Source of the DNA: Megasphaera massiliensis
GTDB lineage: Bacteria > Bacillota > Negativicutes > Veillonellales > Megasphaeraceae
Direction: 5' to 3'
Assembly: GCF_000455225.1 (NCBI RefSeq)
Contig: NZ_HF954537.1
Coordinates: forward strand, 37,093 to 69,174
DNA length: 32,082 nt
Under the pieces are notes generated by a model. It did not search any database. It was not told the DNA's origin and was given only the letters and a program-made list of their open reading frames with translations. How positions within the stretch are numbered: the first letter of the stretch is position 1; each line of letters opens with the position of its first letter. Shown piece by piece: positions 1 to 8,152 of the stretch. Position numbers and translations under genes: made by a program.

Positions 1-194
1 AAACGCCTTTCGGACTCTTTTTTGCATCTCCGGAAACGGGTCGGCCCTGCCCTTCGGAGGCTTCCTTCAAAAAATGACAGCCCGGGATATATAAAAGTAT
101 GATTTCCGTAAGAAAGAGGGAAGGATGCCTGGTTCCGTGGCCGCCGGCGATGGGGATGCGGCGATGAAGCCGTAGTTTTGGCGTACCGGGTCCA
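1..194. other. Window-edge region without an assignable gene
   Basis: All three + frames stay open for at least 70 bases from the window edge (the first closes with TGA at 100-102), so the 3' end of an upstream gene may lie here. None of the short translations is recognisable and the true frame cannot be chosen. Nothing else was found before the stop of the transposase-like gene at 195. Confidence 0.3.
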
Positions 195-671
195 TCAGGG
201 ACAGCCTTTATATTTCCAATGATGGAGCTCATCGTGCAGGCTTTCTACGACGGCCTGCCGGGCCATATCGCCATAGACTAACTGGGTATGGGCTCCTTTT
301 TTCCATATCGGCGACGACGGGAGCTTCCCGCCGGTGATGTGACCGGCCAGAAAATTTTTTAAGCGCCGGATGAACCACGCGGGCAGGCGTTTGTGGTACT
401 TTCGGTAGCGAATAAAGATTTGGATGCGGTCGGGCATGATGCGAAAGCCTTCGACGACGGCGATTTTATTGTATTCTTTCATGAGGTCTAAGGCCTTGAT
501 TACGGCCTTGCCCGACGGGGAGGGCTGCCAGACGAGCTGGTCTTCGTCGGTGGCAACGGTCCCGAAAGGGGCTTTTCCGCTGCAGGCATAGAGGGTGATC
601 AACTGGCCTCGGGGGACCGTCGAAAAAGGCGGCAGCCAGGAGGGGATCGGGGAAAATGCTTTTAGGGTCAT
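195..671 (-). CDS. Degenerate Y1 (IS200/REP-associated) transposase-like protein
   Basis: 158 residues starting at the ATG at 671, chosen because GGAGGTG lies 6 bases upstream; a longer in-frame ATG at 734 has no such site. The layout follows the COG1943 single-domain Y1 transposase/RAYT fold: an N-terminal LITLYACSGKAPFG strand (family: TxxTKNR..FG), a helix, then the FRIMPDRIQIFIRY strand where active members carry YVxMPNHxHxxI, and a C-terminal IWKKGAHTQLVY segment where active members have WQRNYYEHIIR. Both histidines of the HUH motif are replaced (R and Q), and the tyrosine nucleophile position holds no obvious Tyr. The protein should therefore be unable to cut DNA. The frame is intact with a good ribosome binding site, so it may be a domesticated DNA- or RNA-binding derivative. 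The family call rests on motif spacing only. Confidence 0.6.
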   Translation of the reverse strand: MTLKAFSPIPSWLPPFSTVPRGQLITLYACSGKAPFGTVATDEDQLVWQPSPSGKAVIKALDLMKEYNKIAVVEGFRIMPDRIQIFIRYRKYHKRLPAWFIRRLKNFLAGHITGGKLPSSPIWKKGAHTQLVYGDMARQAVVESLHDELHHWKYKGCP

Positions 672-786
672 GACGACACCTCCGTGAATTGAATGGTGTG
701 ACGGGCTGTCATTGCCTTTATTGTACACGTCCACTCTGAGAATACAATTAAGGGAAGATGTTCTCCTGTTAAAACCAAATTAGACC

Positions 787-814
787 TTGTTTTTCCTGAA
801 TAAGGTGGTATAAT
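787..814 (+). promoter_or_regulatory. Sigma-A type promoter of the MATE gene
   Basis: TTGTTT (787-792), 16-base spacer, perfect TATAAT (809-814). The start codon lies 50 bases downstream of the -10. Confidence 0.6.
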
Positions 815-863
815 AAAGCTATTTCACTTTAGGTTCTGTATACTGCAAAGAGAGGATGATTCC

Positions 864-2213
864 ATGGTTCGCAGTATGACTTCCGGCAACCCGATCGGGC
901 TGATCCTGGCCTTTACCGTGCCCTTATTGATCGGCAACGTCTTCCAGCAATTCTATAATATTGCCGACATCATCATCGTCGGCCGGACGATCGGCGTCAA
1001 TGCCTTAGCGGCTGTCGGCGCCGTCGCCCCTGTCTATATGTCCGTTTTTGGCGTGACCATCGGTCTGTCGGCCGGTTTTTCGGTCATCGTCGGCCAGCGC
1101 TTCGGCGCCAAGGATATGGACGGCCTGCGCCGTTCTGTGGCGACATCGACGATGCTGGCCTTTGCCATTACCCTCATGGTTACGGCCGGTGTAAGCCTGG
1201 CCATGCCCCTTATCCTGCGGGTCATGAACATATCCGGTGTCCTCTATGACGATGCCTATCACTACATGATCATCATCGTTCTGGGACTCATGGCGATGAT
1301 GGCCTACAATCTCTTGTCCAGCATTTGTAGAGCCTTAGGGGACAGTCGGACGCCCCTTTATTTTCTCATCGTATCGTCTCTCTTGAACATCGCCCTGGCC
1401 CTGTTGTTCATCGTCGTCTTCGGCTGGGGGGTACCGGGATCGGCCATCGCCTTGGTCATCGCCCAGGGCGTGTCAGCCGTCTTGTGCTTTGCCTTTATGA
1501 AAAAGCGGTTTCCCATGCTGCGCCTGACCCGCTCTGACTGGAAGTTTGATTGGGCCTTTGCCTGGCAGCACCTGCGCCTGGGCCTTCCCATGGCGGTCCA
1601 GTTCCTCATCATTTCCATGGGGATCTTGATCCTCCAATCGGTCTGCAACACCTTCGGACCGGAGACGATTGCCGGCTTCGTATCGGCGACGAAAATCGAA
1701 CAGTTGGCCCTGCAGCCCATGATTTCCTTCGGCATTGCCATGGCCGTCTATTCGGCGCAGAACTACGGCGCCGGTAAGTTTGACCGCATCCGTATGGGCG
1801 TCCGCCAATGTTCCCTGGTCTCCCTGGCCTTCTGCGCGGCAGCGGCTGTTGCCATGTACTTTTACGGCCGCAACGTCATCGCCTTGTTCACGACCGTTCA
1901 CGATGATATCCTCATGGAACAGGCTCTCCTTTATTTAAAGATGTCGGTCCCGTTCTATATTTTTTTGGGCCAAATCTTTGTCTACCGCAATGCCCTTCAG
2001 GGAATGGGCATTTCCAGCGTGCCTTTGATCAGCAGCCTGTTAGAACTCAGCGGCCGCAGCGTGTCGGCCTTGGTATTGGCTTCGATGTGGGGCTACTTCG
2101 GCATTTGCTGTGCCAGTCCGATTTGCTGGGTCATGGCGGCCTTGTTTACGGGCGGTTCCTACTATTGGGTCATGCACTCCATGAAGAATAAAAGGCGCTG
2201 CGTAATCGAATAG
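864..2213 (+). CDS. MATE family multidrug/Na+ efflux transporter
   Basis: 449 residues, the usual MATE length, with about 12 hydrophobic segments. The N-terminus (SGNPIGLILAFTVPLLIGNVFQQFYNIADIIIVGR) is the classic MatE opening with the first substrate-cavity helix, and it is repeated in weaker form at the second half (LGLPMAVQFLIISMGILILQ), giving the two six-helix bundles. The family exports cationic drugs and metabolites using Na+ or H+ gradients across the inner membrane. The start is supported by AGAGAGGATG just upstream. The gene is monocistronic: its own promoter lies upstream and it ends in a terminator shared with the convergent HxlR gene. Substrate cannot be told from sequence. Confidence 0.93.
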   Translation: MVRSMTSGNPIGLILAFTVPLLIGNVFQQFYNIADIIIVGRTIGVNALAAVGAVAPVYMSVFGVTIGLSAGFSVIVGQRFGAKDMDGLRRSVATSTMLAFAITLMVTAGVSLAMPLILRVMNISGVLYDDAYHYMIIIVLGLMAMMAYNLLSSICRALGDSRTPLYFLIVSSLLNIALALLFIVVFGWGVPGSAIALVIAQGVSAVLCFAFMKKRFPMLRLTRSDWKFDWAFAWQHLRLGLPMAVQFLIISMGILILQSVCNTFGPETIAGFVSATKIEQLALQPMISFGIAMAVYSAQNYGAGKFDRIRMGVRQCSLVSLAFCAAAAVAMYFYGRNVIALFTTVHDDILMEQALLYLKMSVPFYIFLGQIFVYRNALQGMGISSVPLISSLLELSGRSVSALVLASMWGYFGICCASPICWVMAALFTGGSYYWVMHSMKNKRRCVIE

Positions 2214-2237
2214 ACCCTGTCGTCCTCGGACATAAAA

Positions 2238-2274
2238 AATCCCGTCTCCTTTTCTTGGGAGGCGGGATTCTTTT
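2238..2274. terminator. Bidirectional terminator between MATE and HxlR genes
   Basis: 12-bp stem AATCCCGTCTCC / GGAGGCGGGATT (one G-T pair) around a seven- to eight-base loop, with A-rich DNA on the left and T-rich on the right, so it can stop both convergent transcripts. Confidence 0.85.
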
Positions 2275-2277
2275 CGG

Positions 2278-2610
2278 TTAGAGATGTTTTTCACCCCAGT
2301 GCTTCAATTCCAGCAGGATGGGAATCATGGAGTGGGCTTTTTCGGTCAGGGAGTATTCGACGCGGACCGGCATTTCGCGGTACTGTTTGCGTTCGATGAG
2401 GCCGTCTTCTTCCATTTCTTTCAGCGATTGGGCCAGCATCGTATTGGTGATGCCGTAGACGGCGCGGCGCAGTTCGCCGTAGCGCATGACGCCCTTGTCG
2501 TCGATGACGCAGAGCAAGAGGATTTTCCACTTGCCGCCGATGATATTTAAGACCTTTTTTAAGCCGCAGCCCTGGCCGGCGATATTTTCACAGATCGATT
2601 CGTGGTTCAT
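2278..2610 (-). CDS. HxlR family transcriptional regulator
   Basis: 110 residues from the ATG at 2610, which has AAAGGAAAG upstream; the longer frame to 2706 lacks support. The signature NIIGGKWKILLLCVI, RYGELRR...GITNTMLAQSLKEMEEDGLIER and a wing ending RVEYSLTEKA mark a winged-helix HxlR/YodB-type protein. Two cysteines (C7 and C15) precede the first helix. In YodB and relatives an N-terminal Cys in this position senses quinones and disulfide stress. The gene is transcribed away from trxA-trxB over a shared 136-bp gap, which fits control of a thiol redox operon. That target is an inference. Confidence 0.9.
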   Translation of the reverse strand: MNHESICENIAGQGCGLKKVLNIIGGKWKILLLCVIDDKGVMRYGELRRAVYGITNTMLAQSLKEMEEDGLIERKQYREMPVRVEYSLTEKAHSMIPILLELKHWGEKHL

Positions 2611-2665
2611 GGTATTCTTTCCTTTCGTAGTCCGTTTTTTCGTACTACCTCCAAAAAAACTTCGT

Positions 2666-2719
2666 ACTTGATAAGTTTTACATACCATGTATAATATACG
2701 TATCAAAAGAAAAAATCAA
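2666..2719. promoter_or_regulatory. Overlapping divergent promoters of hxlR-like and trxA with candidate operator
   Basis: Rightward (trxA): TTGATA at 2668-2673, 16-bp spacer, TATAAT at 2690-2695. Leftward (HxlR): TTGATT at 2719-2714, 17-bp spacer, TATTAT at 2696-2691. The two -10 boxes occupy the same base pairs, so only one RNA polymerase can bind at a time. The palindrome ACTTGATAAGT (2666-2676) covers the trxA -35 and is a plausible HxlR operator. Confidence 0.6.
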
Positions 2720-2746
2720 GTCATTTACAGAAAGGTGGTCTTCCTC

Positions 2747-3064
2747 ATGGAATACAAATTCACATCGGATAATTTTCAGCAAGAAGTCTTAGAAAGCAAA
2801 GAACCGGTCATGATCGACTTTTATGCCGATTGGTGCGGCCCGTGCCAGATGATGGGTCCTGTCGTCGCCAACTTTGCCGAAGAATATGCCGGCAAGGTCA
2901 AAATCGGCAAGGTCAACACCGATGCCGAACCGCAGTTGGCGAAGGATTACCAGGTCATGAGCATTCCGAACTTCGTCTTCATCAAAGACGGCAAGGTCGT
3001 TGACCAGGCCATCGGTGCCGTATCGGCTGATGCTTTGAAAGAAAAACTCGACGCACTCCTCTAA
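2747..3064 (+). CDS. trxA: Thioredoxin
   Basis: 105 residues, normal thioredoxin length. The active site WCGPC (C30, C33) follows FYAD and the cis-proline loop MSIPNFVFIKDG is present. It reduces protein disulfides in the cytoplasm and is itself reduced by the NADPH-dependent reductase encoded next door. The ATG at 2747 is preceded by AAAGGTGG at 2731-2738; upstream in-frame starts lie in the promoter. It is the first gene of a two-gene operon with trxB. Confidence 0.97.
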   Translation: MEYKFTSDNFQQEVLESKEPVMIDFYADWCGPCQMMGPVVANFAEEYAGKVKIGKVNTDAEPQLAKDYQVMSIPNFVFIKDGKVVDQAIGAVSADALKEKLDALL

Positions 3065-3088
3065 GTGGTTATGAAAGAAGGGAACGCC

Positions 3089-4018
3089 ATGATTTATGAT
3101 GTATTGATTCTCGGTGCCGGCCCGGCCGGTCTTTCGGCAGCCATCTATGCCGGCCGCAACAACCAGTCGGTCCTGCTCATCGAAAAGGGCCAGGACGGCG
3201 GCCAGATTTCGCTCACGGCAGATCTTGAAAACTATCCCGGCCAGATGCTGGAAGGGGAGAGCGGTATGTCTCTTTCTATGCGTATGGCTCAGCAGGCGAA
3301 GAACTTTGGCGTTACACGCGCTCTCGATTCGATCGTCGAAGCCAACCTTTCCGGTGACGTCAAGGAACTGGTGGGGAAATCCGATACGTATCGCGGCCGT
3401 ACGGTCATCATCGCCTCCGGTGCCAACCATCGTCAGTTAGGGATTCCCAGTGAACCTGAGCTGGTCGGTCATGGCATTTCCTATTGTGCCACTTGTGATG
3501 CCGGCTTTTTCCGCGGCCTTGATGTCTACGTTGCCGGCGGCGGCGACAGTGCCGTCCAGGAAGCCATCTTCCTGACCCGCTTTGCCCGCAAGGTCACCGT
3601 CGTCCATCGCCGCCATGAACTGCGTGCCGTCCCGGCTTTGCAGGAACAGGCCTTTGCCAATGACAAACTGGATTTTATCTGGGATTCTGTCATCGACGAT
3701 GCCGGCGGCGACGGCAAACTGCAGTGGCTTTCGGTGCGCAACGTCAAGACCGGCGAAACGACGAAAATCGAGGCACCTGCAGACGACGGCTTCATGGGCC
3801 TCTTCGTCTTCCTCGGCATCGTACCGGCGACGGATATGTTTGCCGACGTCCTGACGCTGAAAGACGGCTACATCGTGACCGATGAACAGATGCACACCAA
3901 CATCGCCGGCGTCTTTGCCGCCGGCGATATCCGCTATAAATCGCTGCGGCAAGTCGTGACAGCCGCTGCCGACGGCGCCATTGCCGCCATGGAAGCTTAC
4001 CATTACTTGAACCACTAA
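3089..4018 (+). CDS. trxB: Thioredoxin-disulfide reductase
   Basis: 309 residues, standard for the low-molecular-weight flavoprotein. It shows the FAD-binding GAGPAG near residue 9, the redox-active CATC (C133, C136), the NADPH-binding AGGGDSA at about 149-155 with the following HRR, and the C-terminal AAGDIR FAD motif. It transfers electrons from NADPH through FAD to thioredoxin. The ATG at 3089 has AGAAGGGA 6-7 bases upstream; the in-frame GTG at 3065 directly after the trxA stop has no ribosome binding site. The 24-base gap from trxA shows cotranscription. Confidence 0.96.
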   Translation: MIYDVLILGAGPAGLSAAIYAGRNNQSVLLIEKGQDGGQISLTADLENYPGQMLEGESGMSLSMRMAQQAKNFGVTRALDSIVEANLSGDVKELVGKSDTYRGRTVIIASGANHRQLGIPSEPELVGHGISYCATCDAGFFRGLDVYVAGGGDSAVQEAIFLTRFARKVTVVHRRHELRAVPALQEQAFANDKLDFIWDSVIDDAGGDGKLQWLSVRNVKTGETTKIEAPADDGFMGLFVFLGIVPATDMFADVLTLKDGYIVTDEQMHTNIAGVFAAGDIRYKSLRQVVTAAADGAIAAMEAYHYLNH

Positions 4019-4027
4019 TAGCGAAGG

Positions 4028-4063
4028 GCACGTTGACTGAAACTGGGTCAGCGTGCTTTTTTT
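4028..4063 (+). terminator. Terminator of trxA-trxB
   Basis: 10-bp stem GCACGTTGAC / GTCAGCGTGC (4028-4037 / 4047-4056, one G-T pair) followed by seven T. Confidence 0.85.
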
Positions 4064-4077
4064 GTTTTGCAGATAAA

Positions 4078-4110
4078 GATGCCCTGCAGCTGTCATGGCT
4101 GCAGGGCATC
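4078..4110 (-). terminator. Hairpin downstream of the sulfite/nitrite reductase gene
   Basis: Perfect 13-bp inverted repeat GATGCCCTGCAGC / GCTGCAGGGCATC with a 7-base loop, 34 bases beyond the stop of the leftward gene. The U tract on the leftward side is poor, so it may act as a 3' mRNA end stabiliser as well as a terminator. Confidence 0.6.
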
Positions 4111-4143
4111 TTTGGTGAAACGCCTCTTTCTGAGCGTCTCGTT

Positions 4144-5706
4144 TTATTCGAAGGAGTTGATCAAAGCCAGGAGCTCTTCTTGATGGGCCGGATACCATTC
4201 ACCATAAGGCTGGTTTGCTTTGAGGAGGGTTTCGTTCAAGGCCAGGAAGAAAGCCGGCAGGTTTTTCGAGGTAATCGTACCGATTTGTTCGGCGACGACG
4301 CCTTTTCCGAGGGCGTAACTTCCGCCGGCATAGATGTTGAAGGCCGGTTCCATGGCGTCGCCGACTTTTTTGGCAGCGCCGCGCAGGCCGAGGGCAGCCG
4401 TTTGCTGGACGGCACAGTTCGACGGACAGCCCGAGAAGTGGCATTTCGGCAGGAAATGGCTGTCGACGCCGCGGTCTTTCAAGGTTTTTGCGATTTCAGC
4501 CAGCATGCCGTGAGAGTCGCGCAGGCCTTGCTGGCAGACGGTGGCACCGATGCAGCTGACCGAGTGTTCGAAGGCCGTCGTCGCCGTATCACCCGCTGTG
4601 AGGGCAGCGACTTTCCGGGCTTCATCAGCCGTAAGGTTGATGATATACGCCGTTTCATCGGCATTGAGGCGGATTTCGGCGCCTTCTATCGTCGAGAGCA
4701 GCCCTAAGAGGTCTTTGAAAACGGACAACTTCGGCGTACCGCCTAAAGGCTTGTATTCGACGTGGTACAGGCCTTCTTGTTTCTGCTTGCGGATACGGGG
4801 GTCGGCGAGGACCGTGTCGTCGGCACCGCTCTTGGCAAGGGCCGGTTCTTCGTCGATGGAGAAGTCGGGGATCCCTTCTTTGCGGGCTTTTTCGACAGCG
4901 TCGCGGACGGCCTTTCGGAAGGCGTCTTCGCCGAGCTGATCGAGGATGAAGCGGGACCGGTTCTTGGCCCGGTGTTCATAGTCGCCGTACTTCATGTAGA
5001 CGTCGCGGCCGTAGCCTAAGATGTAGTAAGGGATGTCCATGGGATCGATGCCTTCGTCGATGAGAATGCCGAAGCGCGAGCCGTTGACGCCGAAGCCGCC
5101 GCCGGCGTAGACGTCGAAGGTGTGGTCCGGACGAGCGACGAAGCCCAGGTCCTTGAAGGTGGCATGGCCTTCGTTGTCGCGGCCGCTGGAGAAGCTGATT
5201 TTATACTTCCGCGGCAGTTTGAAGACGGGAATGAGGTTGATGACGAAGTTGGCGGCGGCCTTAATATAAGGCGTCATGTTGAAATATTCGCCGGGAGCGA
5301 TGCCGTGGAGCGGGCTGGCCGTGATATTTCGCGGGTTGTCGCCGCCGGCGCCGATGCAGTAGATGCCGTTCTCGAAACAGTCCTGGTAGAGGTCGAGGAC
5401 GGATTGTTCGTTGAGATGATGGATCTGCAGGGCTTCACCGGTCGTGAAATGGACGAGGTCCGTATTGTATTTGTCGAGGGCTTCTTTCAAAAAAGCGATG
5501 TGAGCGCTGTCGATAGCCCCGCCGGAGAAGCGGAGGCGCAGCATGCTGCTGTTGGCGCCCCGTTCGCCGTAGCTGCCGAATTTGCCGGAAATGCCTTTAT
5601 ATTTTCCGGGCGGCAGTTCTTTGGCGTAAAAAGCCTGGGTCGCTTCGACGAATTGGGGGAAGCGGCTGCGTATTTCTTCCTTTGTTTCTGCTGTAATCTG
5701 AGTCAT
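4144..5706 (-). CDS. Siroheme / 4Fe-4S nitrite/sulfite reductase
   Basis: 520 residues, the length of monomeric ferredoxin-type assimilatory reductases. Two half-repeats are visible: an N-terminal parachute domain (SSMLRLRFSGG...FTTGEALQIHHL, then NPRNITASPLHG) and a C-terminal one. The cluster and siroheme ligands are complete: C385-x5-C391 and C427-x3-C431. Basic residues for binding the anion are present around RKYKISFSSGRDNEGHATFKDLGFV. The family reduces sulfite to sulfide or nitrite to ammonia with six electrons from ferredoxin; which substrate applies here is not decided by sequence. The ATG is preceded by AGGGGTGG. It stands alone with its own promoter. Confidence 0.9.
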   Translation of the reverse strand: MTQITAETKEEIRSRFPQFVEATQAFYAKELPPGKYKGISGKFGSYGERGANSSMLRLRFSGGAIDSAHIAFLKEALDKYNTDLVHFTTGEALQIHHLNEQSVLDLYQDCFENGIYCIGAGGDNPRNITASPLHGIAPGEYFNMTPYIKAAANFVINLIPVFKLPRKYKISFSSGRDNEGHATFKDLGFVARPDHTFDVYAGGGFGVNGSRFGILIDEGIDPMDIPYYILGYGRDVYMKYGDYEHRAKNRSRFILDQLGEDAFRKAVRDAVEKARKEGIPDFSIDEEPALAKSGADDTVLADPRIRKQKQEGLYHVEYKPLGGTPKLSVFKDLLGLLSTIEGAEIRLNADETAYIINLTADEARKVAALTAGDTATTAFEHSVSCIGATVCQQGLRDSHGMLAEIAKTLKDRGVDSHFLPKCHFSGCPSNCAVQQTAALGLRGAAKKVGDAMEPAFNIYAGGSYALGKGVVAEQIGTITSKNLPAFFLALNETLLKANQPYGEWYPAHQEELLALINSFE

Positions 5707-5745
5707 TTTTTAACCACCCCTTATAAAACAATGGATTTTTGTCTT

Positions 5746-5774
5746 ATTATAACAGACTTTACCGGTCGGAGCAA
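5746..5774 (-). promoter_or_regulatory. Promoter of the nitrite/sulfite reductase gene
   Basis: Reading leftward: TTGCTC at 5774-5769, 17-bp spacer, perfect TATAAT at 5751-5746, about 40 bases before the start codon. Confidence 0.65.
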
Positions 5775-5805
5775 AAAGAGAATTGCCGGAAAAATTGCAT
5801 TTTCT

Positions 5806-5839
5806 TTCAAATTTGTTTAACCTATAGTTATAATATAGG
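5806..5839 (+). promoter_or_regulatory. Promoter of the sensor kinase operon with candidate response-regulator box
   Basis: TATAAT at 5829-5834 sits inside the palindrome CCTATA-N7-TATAGG (5821-5839). No good -35 exists. Instead the box TTCAAATTTGTTTAAC (5806-5821), two half-sites 10 bp apart, covers that position, as expected for activation by an OmpR/PhoB-type regulator. An almost identical box precedes the ArnT-like gene. Confidence 0.5.
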
Positions 5840-5875
5840 CATTGACATAATCTTACATAAAATCAGGTGATGGGT

Positions 5876-7351
5876 ATGCAGTTACGCGACTGGCCGCTGC
5901 GCAAACGGCTTTTGTTTTCTAATTTCATTATGATTTTTATTCCCGTCTTATTTACAGGTATCGTCAGCATCTTCATCCTGCTGGGTCTTCAATTCGGCAA
6001 CATCAACCGGACCAGTATCATTTCCTTCGTTTGGCCGGAAAGCGGCCAGAATATGGCCATCCAGTTCGAGCTGAGCCGCCTTCGCGTCCGCTCCGACCGC
6101 TACGACGGTAATTTGGCGCCTTTGCTGCTGGTGGCCGATCACTTGGAGGACCAGGGGCTCAATGTGTCCATTTGGAAGGACGGACAAGATCTCTACGATA
6201 CAGCCGGTATCGACGGGGATTACCTCCGCCACCAAGTGATGGACGGTGAGCTCCGAGGCCACGCCAGCTTTTCCTGGACCGGCGAAGGCCTGCGCTTTTA
6301 TTACGTTTCACCCCATACGGACGTCCATCTGGCCGTTTCCGGCGCCGTGCCCCTGTACCCCGAGTCGGAATTCATCGATTTATCTTCCAAAGAAATCTTG
6401 AAACTGGCCTTCTATGTCCTGGCGGTCTTGGCCATTTTGCTGACCGTTGCCGTCGGCATCGCCTTGTCGCGGTGGATGGCCCGCCAGATTGTCGAGCCCG
6501 TCGAACGGCTACGGGACATGGCCGATGCCATCAGTCAGGGGAATCTCGACCACCCCGTGCCCATCGTGTCGCGCGATGAAATCGGCGATACGTGCCGGTC
6601 TTTTGAACAGATGCGGCTCCAGCTTCGTTCGGCTCGGGATACGCGGGAAAAGTACGATCAGAACCGCAAGGAACTCTTGGCCGGTATCTCTCACGACTTA
6701 TCGACGCCCCTTACGAAAATCGAAGGCTACGCCAGCGGCATCGTCGACGGCATTGCCAATACGCCGGAAAAGAGACACCATTATTTGACCATGATCCAGG
6801 ACACGTCGCGCCATATGGCAAAGTTGGTACAGACCTTGTTCCTCTTTTCGAAGCTCGATTTAGGGCAGATTCCCTTCCATTGGGAGACGGTTGACATCGG
6901 GGCCTACGTGGCCGACTATGTCGGGGAACAGGGGCCGCTCTATGAATCGCAAGGCCTTTCTGTCCGTTTCACCTCCGCCGTCGATAAGGCGGAGGCACGT
7001 CTGGACCGGAGTCAGTTCCAGCGGGTCCTTGAAAATATCCTCAGCAACAGTCTGAAATATAAGGATCAGGATAGGGGACAGGTGGAAGTGTCCCTTAAAG
7101 ACGACGGCGACCAAGGCTGGCTCTTGACCGTTGCCGATGACGGCCGCGGCGTCGACGATGCTGATTTGACGAAAATCTTTGAAAGTTTTTATCGCAGCGA
7201 TAAGGCTCGCAGCAATGTGGCGAAGGGCAGTGGTCTGGGGCTGGCTGTGGTGCAGCAGATCGTCCTTGCCATGGGCGGCACCATTTGGGCTCGCCATACA
7301 GAACCGAAGGGGCTCACCATCTGCATTCGATTCCCGAAAGGAGAGGCATAA
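5876..7351 (+). CDS. Membrane sensor histidine kinase
   Basis: 491 residues. Domain order: TM1 about 11-37, an extracytoplasmic sensor of about 135 residues, TM2 about 174-196, HAMP about 197-250, HisKA with the phospho-acceptor in ISHDLSTPLTKIEGY (H273), then HATPase with the N box around N387, DDGRGV (421-426) and GSGLGL (451-456). The sensor domain matches no family recognised here. The ATG at 5876 is preferred over GTG 5867 because AGGTGA lies 5 bases before it. It is followed after one base by its response regulator. Its promoter carries the same box as the downstream ArnT-like gene, so the system probably autoregulates. Confidence 0.93.
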   Translation: MQLRDWPLRKRLLFSNFIMIFIPVLFTGIVSIFILLGLQFGNINRTSIISFVWPESGQNMAIQFELSRLRVRSDRYDGNLAPLLLVADHLEDQGLNVSIWKDGQDLYDTAGIDGDYLRHQVMDGELRGHASFSWTGEGLRFYYVSPHTDVHLAVSGAVPLYPESEFIDLSSKEILKLAFYVLAVLAILLTVAVGIALSRWMARQIVEPVERLRDMADAISQGNLDHPVPIVSRDEIGDTCRSFEQMRLQLRSARDTREKYDQNRKELLAGISHDLSTPLTKIEGYASGIVDGIANTPEKRHHYLTMIQDTSRHMAKLVQTLFLFSKLDLGQIPFHWETVDIGAYVADYVGEQGPLYESQGLSVRFTSAVDKAEARLDRSQFQRVLENILSNSLKYKDQDRGQVEVSLKDDGDQGWLLTVADDGRGVDDADLTKIFESFYRSDKARSNVAKGSGLGLAVVQQIVLAMGGTIWARHTEPKGLTICIRFPKGEA

Positions 7352-7352
7352 G

Positions 7353-8039
7353 ATGAAGCGGATTTTAATCATTGAAGACGACAAGGGCATTGCTGAATTG
7401 GAAAGGGACTACTTGGAAGCCAACGGCTTTGCCGTCGATATGGCGTTTGACGGCGATGCGGGGGAGCAGAAGGCCCTTCAGGAAGCCTATGACTTCATCA
7501 TCCTCGACATCATGCTGCCCGGCCGGGACGGGTTCCAAATCTGCCGCACGATCCGCGAATCGAAGGATATTCCCATCATCCTCGTATCGGCCCGGCAGGA
7601 AGACATCGACAAGATACGGGGCCTGGGCCTCGGTGCCGACGACTACATCGTAAAGCCTTTCAGTCCCAACGAACTCGTGGCCCGTGTCAAGGCCCACCTG
7701 ACCCGCTATGAACAGCTGACGGCCCGCGAAGTCCACCGCCATGCCCTCTGTTTTGACGGCCTTGAAATCGACGAAAGCGGCCATCGCGTCTTCGTCAAGG
7801 GGCAGGAAGTGAGCCTGCCCAATAAGGAATTTGAACTGCTCTTGTTCTTCGCTAAGAACCCGGGCATCGTCTTTAGCAAGGAAACCCTCTTTGACCGCGT
7901 CTGGGGCAGTGAAGCCCTGGGCGAAACGGCGACGGTATCGGTCCACGTCAACCGCATCCGCGAAAAAATCGAAGAAGATACGGCCAAACCCCGCTATATT
8001 GAAACGGTCTGGGGCGCCGGCTACCGCTTCCACGGATAG
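7353..8039 (+). CDS. OmpR/PhoB family response regulator
   Basis: 228 residues. The receiver domain has acidic EDD (8-10), phospho-acceptor D52 in LDIMLPG, S79 and K101 in VKPF. The C-terminal winged helix shows the OmpR pattern (SLPNKEFELLLFFAKNPG, then TVSVHVNRIREKIE and IETVWGAGYRF). The start one base after the kinase stop uses AAAGGAGAGG. OmpR-type regulators bind tandem half-sites about 10-11 bp apart. Such a pair is seen before the kinase and the ArnT-like gene, which makes these the likely targets. Confidence 0.95.
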   Translation: MKRILIIEDDKGIAELERDYLEANGFAVDMAFDGDAGEQKALQEAYDFIILDIMLPGRDGFQICRTIRESKDIPIILVSARQEDIDKIRGLGLGADDYIVKPFSPNELVARVKAHLTRYEQLTAREVHRHALCFDGLEIDESGHRVFVKGQEVSLPNKEFELLLFFAKNPGIVFSKETLFDRVWGSEALGETATVSVHVNRIREKIEEDTAKPRYIETVWGAGYRFHG

Positions 8040-8082
8040 AAAGCGATTTTTATAGATCCTTCCCGGTTTATTGTCAGTCTGT

Positions 8083-8113
8083 TCAAACTTTGTTTAACTT
8101 TCCTCCCTATACT
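8083..8113 (+). promoter_or_regulatory. Promoter of the ArnT-like gene with response-regulator box
   Basis: Box TTCAAACTTTGTTTAAC at 8083-8099, 8 bases before the -10 TATACT (8108-8113). It can be read as TGTTCA-N5-TGTTTA, half-sites 11 bp apart like the PhoP-type tandem boxes of enterobacteria. There is no independent -35, consistent with an activator-dependent promoter. Confidence 0.5.
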
Positions 8114-8152
8114 GTAGCCATCATCACCGATGTATAGAAAGGAAAGGATACC

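Noticed and set aside
195-671. Active insertion sequence
   Set aside because: Catalytic residues are missing and no flanking hairpins or repeats were seen.
4033-5820. Several + strand frames across the sulfite/nitrite reductase
   Set aside because: Translations are low-complexity shadows; the minus strand has all cluster ligands and a proper start.
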